DNA from: PRS1 sp965250265
Lineage (GTDB): Bacteria; Bacteroidota; Bacteroidia; Flavobacteriales; Flavobacteriaceae
DNA length: 64,000 nucleotides
Assembly (NCBI GenBank): GCA_965250265.1
Contig: CBDFNO010000011.1
Location: 261,944 to 325,943 of the forward strand
Direction: 5' to 3'
Under the pieces are notes generated by a model, which was not told the origin of the DNA, ran no database searches, and saw only the letters and a program-made list of their open reading frames with translations. Every line of letters begins with the position of its first letter. The stretch's first letter is position 1. Of this stretch, positions 1 through 8,667 are shown piece after piece. The position numbers and the translations under genes were made by a program.

Positions 1-2
1 AC

Positions 3-1160
3 ACTAAACTCTCAAATTATAGTGGTCGTGATCATGAATACATCAATTCTATTTCGCGAGGTGGATTAAATGCCTTGTTAATGGATGAAGCTGAAGCATT
101 AGAAAATGTGAAACTATTTTTCAATAAAGACTGTACATCAGTAGATTTTGAAAAAACGACAGCAAATTTTTATGATTTTGAAACTAAATCAGAATTTATT
201 GAAGATGCCGATATTATTATTGGAACAGATGGTGCAGGTTCTGTTTTGAGACAAAGCTATTATCTGGAAAAGAAATTCTTGTTTAGCTTTTCACAAAATT
301 TCTTAACACATGGCTATAAAGAATTAAGTATTCTTCCAACTGAAACTGGAGACTATAAAACCTATAAAAATGCATTACATATTTGGCCTCGAAGTGACTT
401 TATGCTCATTGCATTACCTAATTTAGATGGCAGTTTTACAGTAACACTATTTTTAAATCATGATGAAAGTGAGTATAATTTCAGCAACCTTACTACTCCT
501 GAAAGAGTCACAGAATTCTTTAAAAAAGAATTTCCTGATGTATTGGAAATAATGCCGAACTTGATTGAAGACTTCTTCGAGAATCCAACATCAGCATTAG
601 GAACTGTAAAATGTTCGCCTTGGCATTATAAAGGAAACACTTTGTTAATGGGAGATGCAGCTCATGCTGTCGTACCATTTTATGGACAAGGCATGAATGC
701 ATCTTTCGAAGATGTTACAGTTCTTGATGCTATTATAGACAAGTACGAAAGAGACCTACCTAACAACAAAGCAGGTTGGGAAAACATTTTTAAAGCCTAT
801 CAAAACGCTCGAAAAGCAGATGCAGATGCCATTGGCGATTTGGCAGTAGAAAATTATTACGAAATGAGCGACCATGTAGCAAATCCTATATTCCAAGAAA
901 AGCGTAAATTGGAAATGGATTTAGAAAAGCATTTTCCAGAAGAATATTCCTCAAAATATTCGTTGGTAACTTTTAATGAAAATATAGGCTACAACGAAGC
1001 TATGACAAGAGGAAGAGCGCAAGACAAGGCTATTTTAAATATGATTGCTGATAAGGAATTAGATTTAAATGGAGATTTAAAAGAAATTTTATCTCGTGTG
1101 ATTAGAGAAACTGAAGATATTCTTGATGAAGATAAAGTAGCTAAAACTATGCATCATTAA
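3..1160 (+). CDS. kmo: kynurenine 3-monooxygenase, 5'-truncated by window edge
   Basis: FAD-dependent aromatic hydroxylase converting kynurenine to 3-hydroxykynurenine. The reading frame is open to the left edge from base 3. The residues before the first in-frame Met at 75 (SISRGGLN) belong to the family, so 75 is not the start. Visible motifs are the DG-type GTDGAGS motif and the second FAD-binding motif GDAAHAVVPFYGQGMN, both diagnostic of class A flavin hydroxylases. It opens an operon with the 3-hydroxyanthranilate branch genes, which supports KMO over other flavin hydroxylases. The N-terminal Rossmann GxGxxG lies outside the window. Confidence 0.93.
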   Translation, partial: TKLSNYSGRDHEYINSISRGGLNALLMDEAEALENVKLFFNKDCTSVDFEKTTANFYDFETKSEFIEDADIIIGTDGAGSVLRQSYYLEKKFLFSFSQNFLTHGYKELSILPTETGDYKTYKNALHIWPRSDFMLIALPNLDGSFTVTLFLNHDESEYNFSNLTTPERVTEFFKKEFPDVLEIMPNLIEDFFENPTSALGTVKCSPWHYKGNTLLMGDAAHAVVPFYGQGMNASFEDVTVLDAIIDKYERDLPNNKAGWENIFKAYQNARKADADAIGDLAVENYYEMSDHVANPIFQEKRKLEMDLEKHFPEEYSSKYSLVTFNENIGYNEAMTRGRAQDKAILNMIADKELDLNGDLKEILSRVIRETEDILDEDKVAKTMHH

Positions 1161-1172
1161 AAACAATTAACT

Positions 1173-1580
1173 ATGAGTGACAAAGTAACACCAAGAGGAG
1201 CATATCCACACACAAAACGTGTTGGTGATTTCATATTCGTATCAGGAACCAGTTCACGACGACCAGACAATACTATTGCTGGAGTAGAAATTATTGACAA
1301 AATGGGAACAAAACGTTTAAATGCTTATGATCAAACAAAAGCTGTTTTAAATAACATAGATGCAAATTTACAAAAGTATGGAGTGAGTTTAAAAGATGTA
1401 GTTGATGTGTCTTCGTTTTTAGTAAATATGAATGATTTTGCAGATTACAATAAAGCATATGCAGAATTTTTTAATGCAGAAACTGGACCAACACGAACTA
1501 CAGTTGCTGTACACCAATTACCTCATCCAGATTTGGTAGTGGAAATTAAAGTGATGGCTTATAAGAAAAGTAATGATTAG
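1173..1580 (+). CDS. RidA-family protein, probable 2-aminomuconate deaminase
   Basis: 135 residues, the normal size for a RidA/YjgF/Rid trimeric protein. The family Arg sits in PTRTTVAV and is followed by the C-terminal VEIKVMAY strand. RidA proteins hydrolyse enamine/imine intermediates. Here the gene sits between KMO and aminomuconate semialdehyde dehydrogenase, so the likely reaction is 2-aminomuconate to 4-oxalocrotonate plus ammonia (the role of NbaF/AmnD). The family is seen in the sequence; the substrate is inferred from context. It overlaps the next gene by 8 bp, suggesting translational coupling. Confidence 0.85.
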   Translation: MSDKVTPRGAYPHTKRVGDFIFVSGTSSRRPDNTIAGVEIIDKMGTKRLNAYDQTKAVLNNIDANLQKYGVSLKDVVDVSSFLVNMNDFADYNKAYAEFFNAETGPTRTTVAVHQLPHPDLVVEIKVMAYKKSND

Positions 1581-3015
1581 CATCCAAAACTACATAAACG
1601 GACAATTTGTAAATCCAATCCAAAATAATTGGATAGAGAACTATTGTCCTGCTAATGGAGAAGTTTATGGACAAACCCCAAACTCGTCAAACGAAGATGT
1701 AGAAGTTGCATATATAGCTGCAAAAACAGCTTTTTCTTCGTGGTCGCAAACTACATTTGAAGACCGAAACAGAATACTTATCAAGATTTCAGAATTATTA
1801 GAAGCCAACTTACAACGTTTTGCAGAAGCCGAAAGCAAAGACAATGGTAAACCAATTTCTTTTGCAAAAGCTATAGATATACCAAGAGCTGCAAGTAACT
1901 TTCGCTTTTTTGGAAATGCTATTACGCAATTCGCCAGTGAAAGTCACGAAAGTGTTGGTCAAAACGCTATCAATTATACGTTACGTCAACCCATTGGAGT
2001 TGTTGGATGTATTTCACCTTGGAACCTTCCACTCTACCTTTTTACCTGGAAAATTGCTCCAGCAATTGCAGCTGGAAACTGCGTAGTTGCTAAACCAAGC
2101 GAAGTGACTCCTATGACGGCTTTTCTTTTAGGCAAAATTTGCACTGAAGCAGGTTTACCAAAAGGTGTATTAAATATTGTTCACGGACTTGGAACCACAA
2201 CAGGACAAGCCATTGTTGAGCATCCTGATATTAAAGCCATATCATTTACAGGAGGTACTGCAACAGGAGCTCACATTGCAAGAGTTGCTGCTCCAATGTT
2301 TAAAAAATTATCTTTAGAACTTGGTGGGAAAAATCCAAATATCATTTTTGCCGATTGTGATTATGATGATATGCTTGAAACAACAGTTCAGTCATCGTTT
2401 GCTAATCAAGGTCAGATTTGTTTGTGTGGTAGTCGCATTTTTGTGGAAGCTTCTTTTTATGATTCATTTAAAAAAGATTTTGTTGAAAAAGTAAAAGCCT
2501 TAAAAGTTGGTCATCCTTCTGAAAAGGACACTAATATTGGCGCATTAGTTTCTAAACCACATTTAGAAAAAGTGATGAGCTACATAGACATTGCCAAAGA
2601 AGAAAACGGTACAATCCTTTGTGGAGGAAATAAAGTGATTGTTGAAGGTTTTGAAAACGGTTATTATTTAGAACCAACAGTTATTGAAGTAGAAAGTGAC
2701 GAATGTCGCGTCAATCAGGAAGAAATATTTGGTCCAGTTGTTACCATTATGCCTTTTAATACAGAAGATGAGGTGCTCGAAATGGCAAACAAAGTAAAAT
2801 ATGGATTATCAGCCACATTATGGACTAACAATCTTAAACGTAGCATGAAAATGAGTAACCAATTACAAGCAGGAATTGTTTGGGTTAACACTTGGTTAAT
2901 GCGAGATTTACGTACGCCTTTTGGTGGTGTAAAAGATTCTGGTGTTGGTAGAGAAGGAGGATTTGAAGCTTTACGCTTTTTTACTGAAACAAAGAATGTG
3001 TGTATAAAATATTAA
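1573..3015 (+). CDS. 2-aminomuconate 6-semialdehyde dehydrogenase (ALDH superfamily)
   Basis: 480-residue NAD-dependent aldehyde dehydrogenase. Catalytic residues are visible: Asn about 151 in SPWNLP, general base Glu about 249 in LELGGKNPN, and nucleophilic Cys about 283 in FANQGQIC. EEIFGPVV is also present. By operon context it oxidises 2-aminomuconate semialdehyde to 2-aminomuconate, directly after the ACMS decarboxylase step and before the RidA deaminase. 2-hydroxymuconic semialdehyde dehydrogenases are close relatives and cannot be excluded on sequence alone. The start at 1573 overlaps the previous stop by 8 bp. Confidence 0.88.
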   Translation: MISIQNYINGQFVNPIQNNWIENYCPANGEVYGQTPNSSNEDVEVAYIAAKTAFSSWSQTTFEDRNRILIKISELLEANLQRFAEAESKDNGKPISFAKAIDIPRAASNFRFFGNAITQFASESHESVGQNAINYTLRQPIGVVGCISPWNLPLYLFTWKIAPAIAAGNCVVAKPSEVTPMTAFLLGKICTEAGLPKGVLNIVHGLGTTTGQAIVEHPDIKAISFTGGTATGAHIARVAAPMFKKLSLELGGKNPNIIFADCDYDDMLETTVQSSFANQGQICLCGSRIFVEASFYDSFKKDFVEKVKALKVGHPSEKDTNIGALVSKPHLEKVMSYIDIAKEENGTILCGGNKVIVEGFENGYYLEPTVIEVESDECRVNQEEIFGPVVTIMPFNTEDEVLEMANKVKYGLSATLWTNNLKRSMKMSNQLQAGIVWVNTWLMRDLRTPFGGVKDSGVGREGGFEALRFFTETKNVCIKY

Positions 3016-3017
3016 AT

Positions 3018-3800
3018 ATGGATTTTAACTTAAATAACAAAAACGCTCTAGTGTGTGGAAGTACACAAGGTATTGGTAAAGCAACAGCAATGGCTCTTGC
3101 AGCAGAAGGTGTTAATGTCACTCTTGTCGCTAGGAATGAAGACAAATTAAAACAAGTCATTTCCAAATTATCTTCGCATCAAAATCATAATTACATTGTT
3201 GCCGATTTTTCAAACCCCAATAATTTAAAAGAGAAAATTGAAAATTTCATTAAAGCAAATAACGGATTTCATATTCTGGTAAATAATACTGGAGGTCCAA
3301 AAGGAGGTCCAGTATTTTCCGCTGCTATTGAAGATTTTGAAAGCGCTTTTACACAACATTTAAAATGTAATCATGTTTTAGTACAAGCAGTTGTTCCTTA
3401 TATGAAAACTGAAAGATTTGGGCGAATTATAAATATTATTTCCACTTCAGTAAAACAACCTTTAGATGGTCTTGGTGTAAGTAATACCATTCGTGGAGCT
3501 GTAGCAAATTGGAGTAAAACATTGGCAAACGAATTAGGAAGTTTTGGGATTACAGTAAATAATGTGCTTCCGGGAGCTACAGAAACAGAGCGTTTAGCTG
3601 AAATTATAAAAAATAAATCGTCTAAAATTGGAGCTTCAGAAGAAGATGTAGCTAATGCAATGAAAAATACTGTACCAGCAAAACGTTTCGCAAAACCTGA
3701 AGAAACTGCTTGTGCAATTACGTTTTTAGCAAGCGAAGCTGCTAGTTATATTAACGGAATTAATTTACCTGTTGATGGTGGACGAACAAAATCTTTGTAA
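3018..3800 (+). CDS. atypical SDR-family oxidoreductase in kynurenine operon
   Basis: 260 residues from the Met at 3018. An upstream in-frame Met at 3000 lies inside the preceding dehydrogenase gene and adds only six residues. The Rossmann motif is degenerate (CGSTQGIG, with Cys before Gly). LVNNTGGP corresponds to NNAG. The usual YxxxK catalytic pair is missing: the aligned segment reads LGVSNTIRG, with Leu for Tyr and Asn for Lys. A subgroup of 3-oxoacyl-ACP-reductase-like SDRs has this SN..R pattern. The true substrate is unknown. Position in the operon implies a role in tryptophan catabolism. Confidence 0.82.
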   Translation: MDFNLNNKNALVCGSTQGIGKATAMALAAEGVNVTLVARNEDKLKQVISKLSSHQNHNYIVADFSNPNNLKEKIENFIKANNGFHILVNNTGGPKGGPVFSAAIEDFESAFTQHLKCNHVLVQAVVPYMKTERFGRIINIISTSVKQPLDGLGVSNTIRGAVANWSKTLANELGSFGITVNNVLPGATETERLAEIIKNKSSKIGASEEDVANAMKNTVPAKRFAKPEETACAITFLASEAASYINGINLPVDGGRTKSL

Positions 3801-3837
3801 CTTTATAGAATAACAAATATCACTAAAACATAAAACT

Positions 3838-4371
3838 ATGAGCAATTTAGTTTCTCCTTTAAATTTTAAAGATTGGATTGATGAAAACAGACATTTGTTA
3901 AAACCTCCGGTTGGAAATAAATGTATTTGGAAAGATGGCGATTTTATCGTTATGGTTGTTGGAGGTCCAAATAGTAGAAAGGATTATCATTATAACGAAA
4001 CGCCTGAATTTTTCTATCAGGTTGAAGGAGATATCGTCTTAAAAATTATTGATAACGGTACTCCAAAAGATGTGCATATTAAGGAAGGTGATATTTATTT
4101 ATTACCTCCAAAGGTACCGCATTCTCCACAACGTGGAGCCAATACGGTTGGGTTGGTAATTGAATATAAACGCCCAGAAGGGATGCGTGACGCAATACTT
4201 TGGTTTTGTGAAAATTGTGTAACTAAACTTTATGAAGAAGACTTTACTTTAAATAATATTGAAACTGATATGCCAGGAATTTTCGATAAATATTATAGTG
4301 ATTCAGAGAAGCGAAGTTGTCCTAATTGTGGCGAAGTGATGCAACCACCTGAAAAAGTGAAAATAGATTAG
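3838..4371 (+). CDS. nbaC: 3-hydroxyanthranilate 3,4-dioxygenase
   Basis: 177-residue cupin Fe(II) dioxygenase that opens the ring of 3-hydroxyanthranilate to 2-amino-3-carboxymuconate semialdehyde (ACMS). The metal ligands fall at the positions known for the bacterial enzyme: His51, Glu57 and His95. The substrate-binding residues Arg47, Arg99 and Glu110 are also present. The C-terminus carries the second, rubredoxin-like iron site (Cys124/Cys127 in FCENC and Cys161/Cys164 in CPNC), typical of prokaryotic and fungal forms. Length and motifs are complete. The next gene encodes the decarboxylase that uses its product. Confidence 0.96.
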   Translation: MSNLVSPLNFKDWIDENRHLLKPPVGNKCIWKDGDFIVMVVGGPNSRKDYHYNETPEFFYQVEGDIVLKIIDNGTPKDVHIKEGDIYLLPPKVPHSPQRGANTVGLVIEYKRPEGMRDAILWFCENCVTKLYEEDFTLNNIETDMPGIFDKYYSDSEKRSCPNCGEVMQPPEKVKID

Positions 4372-4400
4372 TTGAATTCCCATTTTTGAAGGAATTAAAT

Positions 4401-5483
4401 ATGAAAAGAAAACTACGCATAAACGGTCATTCTCACCTGTTACCCTATCCTGAAGAAATTCCTCCATTTATGAAGGATAAGGGGATTTTTTGGGTAGATA
4501 AAGATCGGAAATTCATGCTTCAAAAAGATTGGAGTCGACCTGTTACAGATTCTAGTTTTTTCTTGAATGAAAAACTAGATTGGATGGAGCGATTCAATAT
4601 AGATCATGCTGTTGTTTTAAATCTCTCTCAACTCTATGGTAATGGCTTACGTGTTGAAGAAATGAAGCAAGCCTTACGTTTTCAAAATGATTTTAATGCC
4701 AAAGTACAGAATGATAATCCAAGTAAGTTTACTTGTGGGTTTGTAGTGCATCCTGGTTTTGTACAAGGCGCACTATGGGAAATAGAGCGTTGTGTTGAGA
4801 AATTAGGATTACAGCTTTTATGTTTACCTACTCATTATATGGACACCATTGGTACTTGGCGTTGTATTTTTGACGAAGAAAATGAGCCTATTTTTGAGTT
4901 GGCCAGTAAATATAATTTGGCTGTAGAGATTCATCCTTACGATGGTGAAAAATTTATAAAACTGGAAAACACCTCATGGCGTTTTCATTTAATTTGGATG
5001 CTTGCGCAATGTGCTGATGCATATCACTTTTTAACTTTGAATGGTTACCAAGAAAAATTTCCAAATATGAGAACTTGTTTTGCTCATGGTGGGCAATTAG
5101 CTCAAATTAATCTTGGGCGTCGCATTCAAGGATTTGACGGCAGACCCGATTTGTTTGAAGGACAACATCACCCAAGGAAAGCGGTAGGACACAAAAATAT
5201 TTTCTTTGATACTTTGGTTCATGATACTGGTTCTTTAAAATTATTAGTAGAGAATCAAGGGTCAAAACAAGTACTAATGGGATTAGATGACCCATATCCA
5301 TTGGGAGAAATGGAAAGTGATGCCCAATCATCTTATCCCGGTAAAATATTAGATCTAGCTATGGAGCGTGACATTATTAGACAAAATGACTATGATGCAA
5401 TTTGGGAAGATAATGTGATACAATGGTTGTGTGGAGATGATGAAACTGCTAAACAAAAGTTAATCGATAGAATTATATCTTGA
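4401..5483 (+). CDS. 2-amino-3-carboxymuconate-6-semialdehyde decarboxylase (ACMSD)
   Basis: 360 residues from the Met at 4401 (an in-frame Met at 4386 adds five residues). Amidohydrolase-superfamily zinc decarboxylase. The HxH pair (His10, His12) is in NGHSH, a further His in VEIHPYDG and another in CFAHGG, and the metal Asp is in GLDDPYPLGE. It removes CO2 from ACMS and so diverts it from spontaneous conversion to quinolinate. With the upstream dioxygenase and dehydrogenase it gives the oxidative route towards 4-oxalocrotonate. Its stop overlaps the start of the next gene by one base. Confidence 0.93.
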   Translation: MKRKLRINGHSHLLPYPEEIPPFMKDKGIFWVDKDRKFMLQKDWSRPVTDSSFFLNEKLDWMERFNIDHAVVLNLSQLYGNGLRVEEMKQALRFQNDFNAKVQNDNPSKFTCGFVVHPGFVQGALWEIERCVEKLGLQLLCLPTHYMDTIGTWRCIFDEENEPIFELASKYNLAVEIHPYDGEKFIKLENTSWRFHLIWMLAQCADAYHFLTLNGYQEKFPNMRTCFAHGGQLAQINLGRRIQGFDGRPDLFEGQHHPRKAVGHKNIFFDTLVHDTGSLKLLVENQGSKQVLMGLDDPYPLGEMESDAQSSYPGKILDLAMERDIIRQNDYDAIWEDNVIQWLCGDDETAKQKLIDRIIS

Positions 5484-6124
5484 TGCAATTTTTACCAGAA
5501 GAATTAGACGATTATGTTGTAAAACATAGCCAAGCCGAACCAGAATTATTACAACAGCTTAACAGAGAAACCTATCAAAAAATATTGCAACCACGTATGT
5601 TAAGTGGACACTTTCAAGGTAGAGTATTGAGTATGATTTCAAAGTTGGTGAATCCTAAAAACATTTTAGAAATTGGAACTTATACAGGTTATTCCGCCTT
5701 ATGCTTAGCTGAAGGAATAAAAGTAAAAGGCGAATTACACACTATAGATATTGATGAAGAATTATATGCTTTCCAACGCAAATATTTTGATAAGTCTGAA
5801 TATGGTCATCAAATTCATCAGCATTTAGGGAATGCATTAGAGATAATTCAAAATTTAGACCTAACCTTCGATCTCGTATTTATTGATGCTGATAAAGAAA
5901 ATTACACGAACTACTTTAATTGTGTAATCGATAAATTAAATTCTGGAGGTATAATACTTTCCGATAATGTGCTTTGGAGTGGAAAAGTAATTGAAGCTTT
6001 ACAACCTGATGACACATCAACAAAAGCATTAATAACATATAATGCACTGTTAAAAGATGATGATAGAGTTGAAACTGTATTGTTGCCAATTCGCGATGGG
6101 TTGACAATTAGTAGAAAGAAATAG
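5483..6124 (+). CDS. class I SAM-dependent O-methyltransferase
   Basis: 213 residues. The ATG at 5483 overlaps the preceding TGA by one base. Family features are motif I EIGTYTGYSALCLAEG, acidic DIDEE, VFIDADKENY and the metal-site region LSDNVLWSGKV, all typical of the catechol/caffeoyl-CoA O-methyltransferase group (divalent-cation dependent). This is the last gene of the kynurenine cluster. Its substrate is not evident: a hydroxylated aromatic intermediate such as 3-hydroxykynurenine or 3-hydroxyanthranilate is possible but is inference. A standalone housekeeping role is equally possible. Confidence 0.9.
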   Translation: MQFLPEELDDYVVKHSQAEPELLQQLNRETYQKILQPRMLSGHFQGRVLSMISKLVNPKNILEIGTYTGYSALCLAEGIKVKGELHTIDIDEELYAFQRKYFDKSEYGHQIHQHLGNALEIIQNLDLTFDLVFIDADKENYTNYFNCVIDKLNSGGIILSDNVLWSGKVIEALQPDDTSTKALITYNALLKDDDRVETVLLPIRDGLTISRKK

Positions 6125-6127
6125 CTT

Positions 6128-6415
<288 letters not shown>

Positions 6416-6493
6416 TTTACAAATATAGTAAGTAAGTTTAATAAGATTACAAATTCGCTATTAAAGTTATAATTTATAAATCTGTGAATATTA

Positions 6494-7276
6494 TTATTTT
6501 TTAAACTCTATACTTTTTTTGATTAAAAATTCTAAAAATTGTAATTCATTCCCATCTTCCATAAAACTCTTATCAAATCCATTGTCTTCAACAAAATATA
6601 CAAACTCATTGACACTATCTTTAGGAATATTAAGGTTGTTGGCTAAATATGATAGCGAATATTTTGTAGTTAAATCCTGATATAAATTTGAAACATTAGG
6701 AATGTCTTTCTTTTTCGGTTTAAAGATTGGTTTTAATAAAAGCGCTGCTACTTTAACAAAATCCACTCCATTATAATAGTTTCCTTCAACCATTGCCATA
6801 TTTATAACTTCAGATTTATAATCATCTGAAAATTCGAATTTATCACTATTTTGGATTCCAAAATAAATAGCATCTAAATCAGGATTAAATGTTTTTACAC
6901 TTTCCATATCTACAATAAGATTACCCGAAAGTCCATAAGGTAGAATAATAACTTCGTCAAGTTTGTTAACTTTTTCAATCAAAAAGACAGTCATTATCTT
7001 TGAAGACAAAATATCTTCACTAATTACAATTATAAATTTTTCAAACTGCAATGCCGAGACTTCTACTCTATCATTAAGAGCAACCTCTATAGAAAACTGC
7101 CCTTCGATATCTGTTACTGTCCCTTTATTTGAAGAAGTATTATAAATTGTAACACCTTCTACATCTACACTATCTACAATAATTTTACCAAATACTTCAA
7201 TACGATTAATGTCCTGAGAAAAACCAAGAGAGATTATAAAACCAAAGATAATTGATAAAAAGTAGTTGTTTTTCAT
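6494..7276 (-). CDS. secreted carboxypeptidase-like regulatory-domain protein
   Basis: 260 residues. An N-terminal signal peptide ends near LGFSQ (residues about 1-20). Residues about 27-110 resemble the CarboxypepD_reg-like beta-sandwich (KIIVDSVDVEGVTIYN.. GTVTDIEGQFSI) that often starts TonB-linked outer-membrane proteins; here it is alone. The remainder, residues 130-260, is helical and unrecognised. Probably periplasmic. A conserved flavobacterial family with no established function. Confidence 0.8.
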   Translation of the reverse strand: MKNNYFLSIIFGFIISLGFSQDINRIEVFGKIIVDSVDVEGVTIYNTSSNKGTVTDIEGQFSIEVALNDRVEVSALQFEKFIIVISEDILSSKIMTVFLIEKVNKLDEVIILPYGLSGNLIVDMESVKTFNPDLDAIYFGIQNSDKFEFSDDYKSEVINMAMVEGNYYNGVDFVKVAALLLKPIFKPKKKDIPNVSNLYQDLTTKYSLSYLANNLNIPKDSVNEFVYFVEDNGFDKSFMEDGNELQFLEFLIKKSIEFKK

Positions 7277-7369
7277 AGGATAAAGAAAGTTATTACTTGT
7301 CTTAATAAAATGTAAAAGGCCTTTAAACTTTTGTTAAAAGGAACGATTACTTAAATTTACAACAAACAA

Positions 7370-8083
7370 ATGAAGATGCAAAATATAATAATTGCAAGTA
7401 CATCTACAATTCATAGTAGTGGGTTTTTAGAATATCTTTTAGATGATTTAAAACGACATTTTAAAGACACAAACACTATTCTATTTATTCCTTACGCAAG
7501 GCCAAGTGGCATATCACATAAGATTTATACTGAAAAAGTTAAAGATGTATTTTCTAATATCGGAAAAACTATAAATGGAATACATGAGTTTAATAATCCT
7601 ATAAAAGCTATTAAAGAAGCTGAAGGTATTTTTGTTGGTGGTGGGAATACGTTTGTTTTGGTAAATCAATTGTACAAAAATAATCTAATCACGACGCTTC
7701 AAGAAGCAGTAAACACTGGAACACCATATCTAGGCACAAGTGCAGGAAGTAATCTTTGTGGTCTTACTTTATGCACTACTAATGACATGCCTATCGTGTA
7801 TCCTCCTAGTTTTAAAACACTTGCTTTTGTACCATTTAATATAAACCCTCATTATTTAGATCCAGACCCAACAAGTAAACATATGGGAGAAACCAGAGGA
7901 ACTAGGATACAAGAATTTCATAAATTTAATACCCAACCTGTAGTTGGATTAAGAGAAGGAAGCTATTTACATGTTTCTAATAATGAAATTGTTCTTAAAG
8001 GAGCGCTCTCAGCACGGATTTTTGAACATAATAAAACACCTTATGAAGTTGAACCAAATTCAACTTTAACTAATCTAACATAA
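7370..8083 (+). CDS. pepE: dipeptidase E (aspartyl dipeptidase)
   Basis: 237 residues, the usual PepE length. Cytoplasmic S51 serine peptidase cleaving Asp-X dipeptides. GGGNTFVL and the nucleophile elbow LGTSAGSNL (Ser about 127) are visible, as are the following TNDMPIVYPP and FNINPHYLDPDP segments that carry the Asp and His of the triad. Met1 and Met3 are both possible starts. Flanked by unrelated genes; single transcription unit. Confidence 0.92.
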   Translation: MKMQNIIIASTSTIHSSGFLEYLLDDLKRHFKDTNTILFIPYARPSGISHKIYTEKVKDVFSNIGKTINGIHEFNNPIKAIKEAEGIFVGGGNTFVLVNQLYKNNLITTLQEAVNTGTPYLGTSAGSNLCGLTLCTTNDMPIVYPPSFKTLAFVPFNINPHYLDPDPTSKHMGETRGTRIQEFHKFNTQPVVGLREGSYLHVSNNEIVLKGALSARIFEHNKTPYEVEPNSTLTNLT

Positions 8084-8095
8084 AATTTAAAGTTT

Positions 8096-8512
8096 TTAAA
8101 AAAAGTGATACCCTAAAATCTCAAAGCCTTCGTTGTAATAAAATTTATGTGAAGGGTAATTTTGCACATAAGTATTCAGTTCTACAAATTCATACCCTTT
8201 TTGTTTCACATAATTATAAATCCATTTTAAAAACTGTTTACCTAAACCTTTTCCTCTATAATCATCATCAATATAAACATGATCAATTTCCATACTTTTT
8301 CCCGAATAATGTCGCGTACAAAACCACATTCCGGAAATACCTATTAATTTTTCACCATCAAAAATACCAGCACATTCATAGTTTTGAGTTACCATTTCAG
8401 CAAAACGCTGTTTTAAAATAGCTTCTGATTGTTTGTTATTGTTTAACTTTTGAACTAATGGAATAATACTATTAATATTACTTGTTTCAATGATTTTAAA
8501 AATAAAAGACAT
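8096..8512 (-). CDS. GNAT-family N-acetyltransferase
   Basis: 138 residues from the Met at 8512. The longer in-frame start at 8542 adds a non-family leader. It shows the acetyl-CoA motif A pattern, DHVYIDDDYRGKGLGKQFLKW, whose R/G-x-x-G-x-G/A core is RGKGLG. Motif B is FYYNEGFEILGYHFF at the C-terminus. Substrate unknown. Convergent with pepE (12 bp apart). Confidence 0.86.
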   Translation of the reverse strand: MSFIFKIIETSNINSIIPLVQKLNNNKQSEAILKQRFAEMVTQNYECAGIFDGEKLIGISGMWFCTRHYSGKSMEIDHVYIDDDYRGKGLGKQFLKWIYNYVKQKGYEFVELNTYVQNYPSHKFYYNEGFEILGYHFF

Positions 8513-8640
8513 CTGTAAAATAATAAAGTTTAATAACTGCAAATTACTACAAAAAGCAACTAATAAAGGTAATAGTGTTAATTAAAAACAATTGAATATG
8601 TTTTCATTTATTATTCTACTGTTTAGCAGGATTTTGTTTT

Positions 8641-8648
8641 TATCTTTG
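8641..8648 (+). promoter_or_regulatory. putative -7 promoter box of gpmI (TATCTTTG)
   Basis: TATCTTTG matches the Bacteroidota -7 consensus TAnnTTTG. Transcription would begin at about 8653-8657, so the GTG at 8650 cannot be a practical start. This supports the ATG at 8668 for gpmI. Confidence 0.6.
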
Positions 8649-8667
8649 TGTGTCTAAAAAACCAAAA

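Noticed and set aside
5480..5482. TTG start for the O-methyltransferase
   Set aside because: An ATG follows immediately and overlaps the upstream stop in the usual coupled way.
8650..8667. GTG start for gpmI adding six residues
   Set aside because: It lies at or before the likely transcription start set by the TATCTTTG box; the ATG at 8668 fits the family start.
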